Translations under genes and position numbers: made by a program
The notes under the pieces: model-generated
Seen by the model: only the letters and a program-made list of their open reading frames with translations
Databases searched by the model: none
What the model was told of the DNA's origin: nothing
Part shown: piece after piece, positions 46,222-54,206 of the stretch
Numbering within the stretch: position 1 is the stretch's first letter
How the letters are laid out: each line of letters begins with the position of its first letter
Origin: Colwellia marinimaniae
GTDB taxonomy: Bacteria > Pseudomonadota > Gammaproteobacteria > Enterobacterales > Alteromonadaceae
Length of the DNA: 64,000 bases
Assembly: GCF_002207865.1 (NCBI RefSeq)
Contig: NZ_BDQM01000005.1
Span: forward strand, 62,001-126,000
Direction: 5' to 3'

Positions 46222-47349
46222 CTAGTTATCTGTCGGCTCAAAACCATCAAGCGTTACGCCAGATAAACCACCGGTGCCACCTTGCTCATTATTACGTAAT
46301 TTGATCATTAACCGTAAATCATTCGGTGAATCAGCATGATGTATGGCATCTGCATACGTAATCATCCCCTGTTGATAATGGCTAAATAGCGCCTGATCGA
46401 ACGTTTTCATACCCAACTCATTGGACTTTTCCATAACTTCTTTAATACTACCAATGTCACCTTTTTTGATAAGTTCACTTACATAAGGAGAGTTCAGTAA
46501 GACCTCAATGACGGCAACTCGGCTATGACCATCTTTAGTCGGTACTAGTTGTTGCGCAATAATAGCGCGCAGGTTTAAGGCCAAATCAAATAATAGTTTA
46601 CCGTGTTGATCCGCAGGTACTAGATGCATAATCCGATCAATGGCTTGGTTGGCGTTGTTAGCATGTAAGGTAGCGATACATAAGTGCCCGGTCTCAGCAA
46701 AACTAAGCGCATGCTCCATCACCTCTTGGTTACGAATTTCACCAATTAAGATAACATCGGGCGCCTGTCGTAATGAACTTTGCAGTGCGGCATCAAATGA
46801 CACGGTATCTAAGCCAACTTCGCGTTGAGTGATCATACTTTTACCATGTTCGTGGACAAATTCCACCGGATCTTCAATGGTTAAAATATGGCCACAAGAG
46901 TTACGGTTACGATAACCGATAAGTGATGCCATCGAGGTTGATTTACCCGTACCCGTACCACCAACAAATAACACTAAGCCACGTTTAGACATAATGACGT
47001 CTTTCAATATCGGCGGTAGACCTAAGTCATCAACATCGGGGATTACGGTAACTATTCGACGAATAACCATACCAGCCATATCCCGCTGCCAAAAAGCTGA
47101 GACCCGAAAACGACCAATATCATCAATTTCTATGGCAAAGTTACATTCTTTTTCGGTATGAAATTGCTGCTGCTGCTTTTCATTCATGGCAGCATGAACG
47201 AGTTCTAAAGACTCTTCAGCAGTTAAAACCACATCATCTATCGGTTGTAATTCACCATTTATTTTTGCACTCACTGGCATTTTGGCGGTAACAAACATAT
47301 CAGAAGCGTCTTGTTTTACCATTCTTTCTAAAAATTGATGCAGTTTCAT
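46222..47349 (-). CDS. pilU: type IV pilus twitching ATPase PilU
   Basis: Retraction ATPase paralogue that assists PilT in type IV pilus disassembly. 375 residues with Walker A GGTGTGKST, the Asp/His boxes (TIEDPVEFVHEHGKSMITQREVG, LIGEIRNQEVMEHALSFAETGHL) and the PilU-specific N-terminus MKLHQFLERMVKQDASDMFVT. The C-terminus, beyond about 345, is the long Gly-rich tail typical of PilU rather than PilT. It is downstream of pilT on the same strand, 99 bases apart, with a 58-base repeat between them. Confidence 0.94.
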   Translation of the reverse strand: MKLHQFLERMVKQDASDMFVTAKMPVSAKINGELQPIDDVVLTAEESLELVHAAMNEKQQQQFHTEKECNFAIEIDDIGRFRVSAFWQRDMAGMVIRRIVTVIPDVDDLGLPPILKDVIMSKRGLVLFVGGTGTGKSTSMASLIGYRNRNSCGHILTIEDPVEFVHEHGKSMITQREVGLDTVSFDAALQSSLRQAPDVILIGEIRNQEVMEHALSFAETGHLCIATLHANNANQAIDRIMHLVPADQHGKLLFDLALNLRAIIAQQLVPTKDGHSRVAVIEVLLNSPYVSELIKKGDIGSIKEVMEKSNELGMKTFDQALFSHYQQGMITYADAIHHADSPNDLRLMIKLRNNEQGGTGGLSGVTLDGFEPTDN

Positions 47350-47384
47350 TTAATAACCTCTATTTCTTTTACGCGCTACACTCA

Positions 47385-47442
47385 TATACCCGTTACCATT
47401 AAGATACCGGTTGCACGTGCACTTTGATTGGTAACGGGTATA
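47385..47442. repeat. 58-bp ends-only version of the dispersed repeat, between pilT and pilU
   Basis: TATACCCGTTACCA (47385-47398) and TGGTAACGGGTATA (47429-47442) are a perfect 14-base inverted repeat. They are the same as the ends of the 311-base element at 45781, but with only 30 bases between them. Transcribed, it would form a strong hairpin in the pilTU message. Confidence 0.85.
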
Positions 47443-47448
47443 ACAAGC

Positions 47449-48492
47449 TTATAAACCAATGAATTGATTTTTATCAACCGCTTTTTCCATGGCGGCTTGT
47501 TTAGTAATGATGCCGCGATTGACTAGGCCTTGTAGACATTGATCCATGGTTTGCATACCGTGTTGCATACCCGTTTGGATAGCAGAATACATTTGCGCTA
47601 TTTTATCCTCGCGAATAAGGTTACGAATAGCGGGTACACCAATCATAATTTCATGGGCGGCAACACGACCACCACCCACCTTTTTAATCAAGGTTTGTGA
47701 AATAACCGCACGCAGTGACTCAGACAGCATAGAGCGCACCATAGCTTTTTCTTCTCCGGGAAAAACATCAATAATACGGTCAATGGTTTTCGGTGCTGAA
47801 GTGGTATGCAGTGTACCAAAGACCAGATGACCCGTTTCTGCTGCTGTCATGGCTAAACGAATAGTTTCTAAATCACGCATTTCACCAACAAGAATTACAT
47901 CGGGGTCTTCACGTAAGGCTGAGCGCAATGCCGCTGAAAAGCTTAAAGTATCACGATGTACTTCCCTTTGGTTTATTAGGCATTTTTTATTCTCATGAAC
48001 AAATTCAATAGGATCTTCTATGGTGAGAATATGATCATGTTTAGTACTGTTGATATAATCAACCATGGCCGCTAAGGTGGTTGACTTACCTGAGCCGGTA
48101 GGTCCAGTAACCAACACTAAGCCGCGTGGGGTATCGGAAATTTCACGAAATATTTCCGGACAACCTAAGTCATCAAGGGAGAGGATTTTACTAGGAATGG
48201 TACGAAAAACAGCGGCTGGACCGCGATGTTGATGGAAGGCATTAACCCTAAAACGCGCTAAACTGGGCACCTCAAAAGAGAAATCGACTTCTAACTTTTC
48301 TTCATATTCTTTACGCTGACGATCATTCATAATGTCATACACTAAGGCATTGACATCTTTAGCATCAAAAGCTGGGATATTGAGTTTACGTATATCGCCA
48401 TCCACTCGAATACTCGGCGGTGTCCCCGTTGATAAATGTAAATCTGATGCATTATGCTGTACGCTAAATGCAAGTAGTTCGGTAATATCCAT
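47449..48492 (-). CDS. pilT: type IV pilus retraction ATPase PilT
   Basis: Hexameric ATPase that powers pilus retraction and twitching. 347 residues: MDITELLAFSVQHNASDLHLSTG start, Walker A GPTGSGKSTT at 130-139, Asp box TIEDPIEFVHENKKCLINQREV, Walker B ILVGEMRDLETIRLAMTAAETGHL, and the C-terminal AIRNLIREDK motif needed for retraction. Divergent from yggS, the usual arrangement in gammaproteobacteria. Confidence 0.96.
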   Translation of the reverse strand: MDITELLAFSVQHNASDLHLSTGTPPSIRVDGDIRKLNIPAFDAKDVNALVYDIMNDRQRKEYEEKLEVDFSFEVPSLARFRVNAFHQHRGPAAVFRTIPSKILSLDDLGCPEIFREISDTPRGLVLVTGPTGSGKSTTLAAMVDYINSTKHDHILTIEDPIEFVHENKKCLINQREVHRDTLSFSAALRSALREDPDVILVGEMRDLETIRLAMTAAETGHLVFGTLHTTSAPKTIDRIIDVFPGEEKAMVRSMLSESLRAVISQTLIKKVGGGRVAAHEIMIGVPAIRNLIREDKIAQMYSAIQTGMQHGMQTMDQCLQGLVNRGIITKQAAMEKAVDKNQFIGL

Positions 48493-48536
48493 AAAAGCCT
48501 CTATTGATAGGGTGATACAAAATAATATTTTTATCT

Positions 48537-48566
48537 TTTATCGGTAATAATTTAATAGGTTATACT
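48537..48566 (+). promoter_or_regulatory. candidate sigma-70 promoter of the yggS-tadA run
   Basis: TATACT at 48561-48566 is a good -10, 45 bases before the yggS ATG. TTTATC at 48537-48542, 18 bases upstream, is a weak -35. Recognised by eye only. Confidence 0.35.
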
Positions 48567-48610
48567 AACCAGAAAATACGTTAAGTTAAAACAGTTCACA
48601 TTAAGTTCAC

Positions 48611-49330
48611 ATGATAAACATAAAAGATAATCTTGATAAAATTAAAGCGCAAATCCAGCAAGCTTGCCAGCAAAGTGGTCGATTAATTCCTTATACTGAA
48701 CAAGTAAAGCAGTCACTGCCAGTATCACTACTGGCAGTCAGTAAAACTAAGCCTGCGGCACTTATTGAACAGGCATATTTAGCAGGACAACATGATTTTG
48801 GTGAAAATTACCTACAAGAAGCCGTAGAAAAAATAACGCAGCTAGCACATCTACCTGAGTTAAATTGGCACTTTATTGGTCCTATTCAAGCCAATAAAAC
48901 CAAACAAATTGCCCGTTATTTTTCTTGGGTCCATAGTGTCGATAGAGAAAAAATTGCCCGGCGCCTAAATCAACATATTCAAGATGATAATTGTCACAAT
49001 ACTCCGCTAAACATTTGTTTACAAGTGAATATTAGCAATGAAGAGTCTAAGTCAGGCGTTGCTATTGATGACATTTTATCCCTCGCTGACATTGTTAACA
49101 ACTGTGATAAACTCACCTTACGTGGCTTAATGGCCGTGCCTGAAAAAAACGCCGGTAACGATTGCTATGAAAAAATGCAGCAACTATTTATACAATTACA
49201 AAAACACTACCCCAGTGTCGATACCCTGTCTTTAGGCATGTCTAATGATTTGCCCCAAGCGGTGGCCCACGGTTCAACCATGGTGAGAATTGGTAGCGCC
49301 ATTTTTGGTGCACGGACATATAAAAATTAA
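48611..49330 (+). CDS. yggS: YggS family PLP-binding homeostasis protein
   Basis: A 239-residue TIM-barrel protein that binds pyridoxal 5'-phosphate and helps control B6 and amino-acid pools; it has no known catalytic activity. PLP-linking Lys45 is in LLAVSKTKPAALIEQAYLAGQHDFGENYLQEA. Further blocks are WHFIGPIQANKTK, CLQVNISNEESKSG, LRGLMAVPE and LSLGMSNDLPQAVAHGSTMVRIGSAIFG. First gene of a long collinear run with proC following at 16 bases. Confidence 0.95.
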   Translation: MINIKDNLDKIKAQIQQACQQSGRLIPYTEQVKQSLPVSLLAVSKTKPAALIEQAYLAGQHDFGENYLQEAVEKITQLAHLPELNWHFIGPIQANKTKQIARYFSWVHSVDREKIARRLNQHIQDDNCHNTPLNICLQVNISNEESKSGVAIDDILSLADIVNNCDKLTLRGLMAVPEKNAGNDCYEKMQQLFIQLQKHYPSVDTLSLGMSNDLPQAVAHGSTMVRIGSAIFGARTYKN

Positions 49331-49346
49331 CCTTAGGATTATCTTT

Positions 49347-50168
49347 ATGAACAAAATTGCCTTTATCGGTGCCGGTAACATGGCGCGCGCGATTATTATT
49401 GGCTTAGTCAACTCAGGTGTTGCACCACAAAACATCATGGTGGCTAATCCATCAGCAAGCAAGAGACTAAATCTGGCGCAAGAGTTCGGCGTTTTACAAA
49501 CGGAGGATAATAACAAGGCCAGTGAGTTTGCCGAAGTAGTAGTGCTTTGTGTTAAACCACACCTTATCACTGAGGTTTGTCGGCAAATAAGTCAGGCTAT
49601 CAGTATTTCAGGAAAGCTTTTTATCTCGGTAGCCGCGGGGACAACGGTTGCACAGATCCAAGTAGCCTTATCAAAAAACAGCAAGGATAACCTGCCCCCT
49701 GTGGTTCGCGTTATGCCAAATACCCCGTGCCAATTGGGCTTAGGTATGAGTGGTTTATTTGCCTCAAATGAAGTTAGCGTTGAACATAAGGCGATTGCCG
49801 AGCAGCTTATGACGGCAGTGGGTAAAATCATTTGGCTGGCCACAGAGGATAAGATTAATGATATTATCGCCGTTGCTGGCTCTGCTCCAGCCTATTTTTT
49901 CTTGTTTATGGAAGCCATGGAGAAACAAGCGCAACATTTAGGCTTTTCAAGTCAAGAGAGCCGCATGTTAGTACAACAAACCGCTCTTGGCGCCGCACAA
50001 ATGGTCGCCCATAGTGACGAGGCTATCAGTACCTTGCGTGCTAATGTCACCTCAAAAGGTGGGACAACACATGCGGCAATAGAGCAATTTAAACAGGATG
50101 GTATGGAAGAAATGGTAAAAAATGCCATGGCTGCTGCCATTGCCCGTGCTGAAGAAATGGCTAAATAG
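49347..50168 (+). CDS. proC: pyrroline-5-carboxylate reductase ProC
   Basis: Last step of proline synthesis (P5C + NAD(P)H to proline). The ATG at 49347 (273 residues) gives MNKIAFIGAGNMARAIIIGL and has AGGA nine bases upstream. The longer frame from 49290 merely overlaps yggS. The NAD motif GAGNMA is at 8-13. VVRVMPNTPCQLGLGMSGLF and the ProC signature around AVAGSAPAYFFLFMEAM and TSKGGTTHAAIEQF complete the enzyme. Follows yggS, precedes yggT. Confidence 0.95.
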   Translation: MNKIAFIGAGNMARAIIIGLVNSGVAPQNIMVANPSASKRLNLAQEFGVLQTEDNNKASEFAEVVVLCVKPHLITEVCRQISQAISISGKLFISVAAGTTVAQIQVALSKNSKDNLPPVVRVMPNTPCQLGLGMSGLFASNEVSVEHKAIAEQLMTAVGKIIWLATEDKINDIIAVAGSAPAYFFLFMEAMEKQAQHLGFSSQESRMLVQQTALGAAQMVAHSDEAISTLRANVTSKGGTTHAAIEQFKQDGMEEMVKNAMAAAIARAEEMAK

Positions 50169-50226
50169 TTCATTTCAATGACCACAACTTTAATTAGAAA
50201 ACTTATAATTACTTAGAGGAAAACCA

Positions 50227-50772
50227 ATGGAAGCAATTATTTATTTGCTGAGATTCGCCTTCGACGCCTTGTTAATGATTTTGATCATGCGTGTATGGCT
50301 GCAATGGGTTAAAGCAGACTTTTATAACCCCTTAAGCCAATTTATTGTCAAAGTAAGTAACCCATTAGTGGTACCACTGCGCCGAATTATTCCCGGGTTA
50401 GGTGGTTTTGACCTAGCAACTATATTGGTGGCATATATTGTCGCAACATTGAAATTTGTCACCCTTGCGGCTTTATCCGGTGAAAGTTTAGGTGTGTTAG
50501 CCTTTTACATTGGCTTATTAGTGTTATTAAAACAAGCAGGATTTTTGCTGTTTATTTTAATGATCATCATGGCTATCATGAGTTGGGTAGTCAAAGGTTA
50601 TAATGCCACGTCAATGGTTCTTAGCCAATTAACGGACCCTTTTTTACGACCACTCCGCAAAATAATTCCTAATTTGGGTGGTTTAGATTTATCTATGTTG
50701 GTCGCATTTTTGGCGATGAATGTCATCAATATATTATTGGCCAATTCACTGCCTTATTGGGGCGCGCTATAA
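50227..50772 (+). CDS. yggT: YggT family integral membrane protein
   Basis: A 181-residue protein made of two tandem YGGT repeats, each with a hydrophobic hairpin and the motif PL-x-x-(I/P)-R-(R/K)-IIP-x-LGG (NPLVVPLRRIIPGLGGFDLA and DPFLRPLRKIIPNLGGLDLS). Implicated in osmotic or potassium stress in other bacteria; the mechanism is unclear. AGAGGAAAACC precedes the ATG. Conserved neighbour of proC. Confidence 0.93.
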   Translation: MEAIIYLLRFAFDALLMILIMRVWLQWVKADFYNPLSQFIVKVSNPLVVPLRRIIPGLGGFDLATILVAYIVATLKFVTLAALSGESLGVLAFYIGLLVLLKQAGFLLFILMIIMAIMSWVVKGYNATSMVLSQLTDPFLRPLRKIIPNLGGLDLSMLVAFLAMNVINILLANSLPYWGAL

Positions 50773-50819
50773 AACAGTTAAACTCATCTTTATCAACTTA
50801 ATTTACTTCGGAACTGTGC

Positions 50820-51086
50820 TATACCCGCTCTACTTCAAGATGCATGTACAGGAGCACAGAGCAATTTAACTTTTAGGCGCACCAATGAAGTCATGGCATT
50901 CCCTTACAAATTGGTGCAACAAAGAAGGGATGTTGCTCGGTGTTCCCCTTCGGGTGGGTTTTAACAGGCTTTATGCCGCGTTATTCATGATAATAAGGGA
51001 ACAACAACCATTATTTAAAATGAATGCCTTACCTAAAGTCTGTTAAATTCCCACTGAATCTTGCACCTTGAAGTTGAACGGGTATA
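50820..51086 (+). repeat. dispersed inverted-end repeat, copy 3 (267 bp)
   Basis: It begins TATACCCGCTCTACTTCAAG and ends CTTGAAGTTGAACGGGTATA, an imperfect inverted repeat. It shares with the 45781 copy GAGCAATTT, GATGTTGCTC, the TTTATGCCGCGTTA-type block, ATTATTT..., GCCT(A)CCTAAAG and AATTCCCACTGAA. It lacks the central AGGAGAATATG hairpin and has instead CACCAATGAAGTC/...TTGGTG. It fills the gap between yggT and the DUF4426 gene. Confidence 0.8.
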
Positions 51087-51144
51087 TAATTAAGTACAAG
51101 TAACAGCACAGTTTCGAGTCCCCTATACTTTTTTGGAGATCCAC

Positions 51145-51585
51145 ATGAAAACTTCAATCATCAAACTACTTATCGCACTTAGCCTTAGCTTGTTTGTGAT
51201 GACCAGTGTTAGCGCTGAAAACATGAAAAAACTAGGCTCAATGAATGTACATTACATGGCTATTGGGTCAACATTTTTCACCCCTGAAATAGCTAAAGCC
51301 TATGGTATTACGCGCAGCAGATACAATGGTTTAATCAATATATCGGTATTAGACAATAGTAAAAAAGGCACGCCTGCTAAAGCCGTTAGTATTACCGGTA
51401 AAGCTAAAAACAACCTTGGACAATTTAAAGATCTAGATTTTGTCGAGGTCAAAGAAGGCAATGCTATTTATTACCTAGCCCAAGTTCGCTATCGCAATGA
51501 AGAAACCCTTCATTTTGATATTATGATTAATGACGGCAAAGAAAAGCAGCAGTTGAAATTTTCACAAAAATTCTATGTTGATTAA
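51145..51585 (+). CDS. DUF4426 family exported protein
   Basis: The ATG at 51145 (146 residues) has GGAGA five bases upstream; the TTG at 51133 is inside that ribosome site. A signal peptide spans about 1-24 (LLIALSLSLFVMTSVSA-EN). The mature part, MNVHYMAIGSTFFTPEIAKAYGI...RYNGLINISVLD, matches DUF4426, a periplasmic beta-rich family conserved between yggT and rdgB in marine gammaproteobacteria. Function unknown. Confidence 0.85.
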   Translation: MKTSIIKLLIALSLSLFVMTSVSAENMKKLGSMNVHYMAIGSTFFTPEIAKAYGITRSRYNGLINISVLDNSKKGTPAKAVSITGKAKNNLGQFKDLDFVEVKEGNAIYYLAQVRYRNEETLHFDIMINDGKEKQQLKFSQKFYVD

Positions 51586-51608
51586 GCGAAAACACCCTAA
51601 CAGGTTAT

Positions 51609-51639
51609 TAAAAAAGAGCTTTATATAGCTCTTTTTTTT
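51609..51639 (+). terminator. terminator after the DUF4426 gene
   Basis: AAAAAGAGCT - TTATAT - AGCTCTTTTTTTT, a stem with an eight-base T-run on the plus strand. It splits the run into yggS-to-DUF4426 and rdgB-hemW-tadA units. Confidence 0.88.
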
Positions 51640-51737
51640 GCGCTTAATTTTAGCGAAATATAGCAAGTCTATTACTGTTTAAGGTAGAATAGCGCTCATA
51701 AAATATCATTAATAAAACGAGTAAACAGGTAACCATC

Positions 51738-52349
51738 ATGTCAAAAATTGTATTAGCCACAGGAAATCTGGGCAAAGTTAAAGAGTTAGCCCACTTATTG
51801 ACTGAGCAAGGCATTGATATAGTACCGCAAAGTGAATTTGATGTTGCTGAAGTGGCCGAAACAGGCACGACTTTTGTCGAAAATGCCATCATTAAAGCCC
51901 GTCATGCGGCAAAAATTACCGGCTTACCTGCGATTGCTGATGACTCTGGTTTGGAAGTTGATGCCTTAAATGGCGCGCCTGGGGTTTATTCAGCTCGCTA
52001 CGCTGCAGATATCACCCAAGGGCAAGTTACTGATGATGATAATACCAATAAATTACTGGCGGCTTTAGCCAATACTCCTGATGAGCAAAGAACAGCTCGC
52101 TTTCATTGTGTTTTGGTTTATATGAAACATGAAAATGATCCAACACCACTTATTTGTCATGGTGTCTGGCAAGGCACTATTGCTAGAAGTAAGCAAGGTG
52201 AACAAGGCTTTGGTTATGATCCTATCTTTTGGCAAAGTGACTTGCAAATGACTTCCGCGCAATTACCTCGAGCAGTAAAAAACACGCGCAGTCATCGTGG
52301 TCAAGCATTAGCAAAGTTGGTTACACAACTGGCTAAGGCGAGAGCATAA
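51738..52349 (+). CDS. rdgB: dITP/XTP pyrophosphatase RdgB (non-canonical purine NTPase)
   Basis: House-cleaning enzyme that hydrolyses dITP, ITP and XTP. 203 residues with [19 protein letters not shown] at the start, the [17 protein letters not shown] helix, [23 protein letters not shown] active-site block and [12 protein letters not shown]. Followed by hemW after a single base. Confidence 0.96.
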   Translation: MSKIVLATGNLGKVKELAHLLTEQGIDIVPQSEFDVAEVAETGTTFVENAIIKARHAAKITGLPAIADDSGLEVDALNGAPGVYSARYAADITQGQVTDDDNTNKLLAALANTPDEQRTARFHCVLVYMKHENDPTPLICHGVWQGTIARSKQGEQGFGYDPIFWQSDLQMTSAQLPRAVKNTRSHRGQALAKLVTQLAKARA

Positions 52350-52350
52350 A

Positions 52351-53529
52351 GTGAGCATGAGTACCGTTATAATGTTAGAAAATCAACCCTTGTCACTCTA
52401 CATTCATATTCCATGGTGTGTAGAAAAGTGCCCTTATTGTGACTTTAATTCCCATGCGGTTAAAAGTAGCATTCCCGAGCAGGATTATGTCGAGGCCTTA
52501 ATTGCCGATTTAGATGCCGACATTAAGCGGTTTGACCTAACCGAGCGCTCTTTACACTCCATATTTATTGGTGGCGGTACACCAAGTTTATTTTCAGCCG
52601 CATCGATTAAAAGCTTACTAACACAGGTTCTTAGTCGCTTTGACCATAAAGCCGAGATAGAAATCACCCTAGAAGCCAATCCTGGTACCGTTGAGGCCGA
52701 TAAATTTATTGGTTTTTTTGACGCTGGTGTATCTCGACTTTCTATTGGTGTACAAAGCTTTGCTTCAGATAAGTTAATAAAACTCGGCCGTATCCATGAT
52801 AGCGATCAAGCCAAAACAGCAGCAAAACTTGCCACAGATAGCGGCGTCAGCAGTTTTAATTTAGATCTAATGCATGGTTTACCTGACCAGTCTTTAGCCA
52901 ATGCTTTAGACGATTTAAAAATTGCCATTAGCCTGAATCCTCATCATATTTCTTGGTATCAATTAACTATTGAACCTAATACTATTTTCCACTCTAAGCC
53001 ACCGAAATTACCCGTGGATGATGTTTTGTGGGAAATCCAAGATATGGGCGTAGAACTGCTCAAAGAAGCGGGTTATCACCAGTATGAGATTTCAGCTTAC
53101 GCTAAAACAGGTTACCAATGTCAGCATAATATAAATTACTGGCAATACGGCGACTACCTTGGCATTGGTTGTGGCGCTCATGGTAAAATTTCCGATAGCC
53201 GAACACAAAAAATAATGCGTACGGTCAAAGTAAAGCACCCTAAAGGCTACTTAGATCACAATCGTGATTTCTTAGATCAATTATCAGAAGTAGAAGACAG
53301 TGACCGCCCGTTTGAGTTTATGATGAATCAGTTAAGGCTTTTTCGTACTTTTAGTGTTGCGCATTTTCAAACAAGCACAGGCCTGGCCATCAGTTCAGTA
53401 CTACCGCAACTAAAAGAAGCTCAACAAAAAAAACTTATGGCTTATGAAGTCATAGACAATGAAGAATATTGGCGAGTCACTAACCATGGACAAAGATATT
53501 TAAATGATTTGTTGGAGATTTTCTTATGA
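52351..53529 (+). CDS. hemW: radical SAM haem chaperone HemW
   Basis: Radical-SAM-fold protein related to HemN that binds haem and inserts it into respiratory enzymes. [4Fe-4S] cysteines are Cys23, Cys27 and Cys30 in HIPWCVEKCPYCDFNSH. It also has IFIGGGTPSLF, RLSIGVQSF, NLDLMHGLPDQ, WYQLTIEPNT and YLGIGCGAHG. 392 residues from a GTG at 52351; ATGs at 52357 and 52372 are alternatives, and none has a clearly better ribosome site. The tadA ATG overlaps its stop (ATGA). Confidence 0.94.
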   Translation: MSMSTVIMLENQPLSLYIHIPWCVEKCPYCDFNSHAVKSSIPEQDYVEALIADLDADIKRFDLTERSLHSIFIGGGTPSLFSAASIKSLLTQVLSRFDHKAEIEITLEANPGTVEADKFIGFFDAGVSRLSIGVQSFASDKLIKLGRIHDSDQAKTAAKLATDSGVSSFNLDLMHGLPDQSLANALDDLKIAISLNPHHISWYQLTIEPNTIFHSKPPKLPVDDVLWEIQDMGVELLKEAGYHQYEISAYAKTGYQCQHNINYWQYGDYLGIGCGAHGKISDSRTQKIMRTVKVKHPKGYLDHNRDFLDQLSEVEDSDRPFEFMMNQLRLFRTFSVAHFQTSTGLAISSVLPQLKEAQQKKLMAYEVIDNEEYWRVTNHGQRYLNDLLEIFL

Positions 53530-54071
53530 CGCTAGCACCATCATCAAGCGCTCAGTTAAATCAAGCTGAGCAGCAACGCCAGCTTGATTTAAGCTTTATG
53601 CAAAGGGCCTTTGAGCTAGCGCAGCAAGCGGAGCAACACGATGAAATACCAGTCGGTGCCGTGGTAGTGTATCAAGGCAAGATTATAGCAGAAGGCTTTA
53701 ATCAATCTATTATGCTTAACGATCCGTCTAGCCATGCAGAAATGAATGCCATTAGACAAGCGGGGACGTTTCTCAATAATTATCGACTGCTAGACTGTAC
53801 TTTATATGTAACCCTTGAGCCCTGCCCTATGTGTGCCGGTTTATTAGTACATAGCCGAATAAAGCGCTTAGTCTATGGTTGCAGTGACCTTAAGACAGGA
53901 GCCGCAGGTAGTGCTTTTAACCTAGTCAATAACCCGCAACTAAATCACCAGTTGGAATTAAGCACAGAGATAATGCAAGAGCAGTGTAGCCAATTGCTAT
54001 CTGCTTTTTTTAAACGACGCAGAAAAGAAAAAAAACAAGCCAAACAAGCTACTGATAAAGCCTCTCTTTAA
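53526..54071 (+). CDS. tadA: tRNA-specific adenosine deaminase TadA
   Basis: Deaminates A34 to inosine in tRNA-Arg(ACG); essential in most bacteria. The zinc deaminase motifs are HAEMNAIRQA and TLEPCPMCAGLLVHSRI, plus GAAGSAFNLVNN. 181 residues with a polar 24-residue N-terminal extension before the catalytic domain and a Lys/Arg-rich C-terminal tail (FKRRRKEKKQAKQ). Last gene of the rdgB-hemW-tadA unit. Confidence 0.95.
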   Translation: MTLAPSSSAQLNQAEQQRQLDLSFMQRAFELAQQAEQHDEIPVGAVVVYQGKIIAEGFNQSIMLNDPSSHAEMNAIRQAGTFLNNYRLLDCTLYVTLEPCPMCAGLLVHSRIKRLVYGCSDLKTGAAGSAFNLVNNPQLNHQLELSTEIMQEQCSQLLSAFFKRRRKEKKQAKQATDKASL

Positions 54072-54206
54072 CGATAAATATAGTCGATAAGCTGTCAAAT
54101 AGAATGAGCCGAAAATTGAGCACAAAAATTAATGGCGAATATTGAACCCTGTGCTAACTTATAAGTATTCCTCTTAACGCTGTACTTAGCTCATGGATAG
54201 GCTCCT

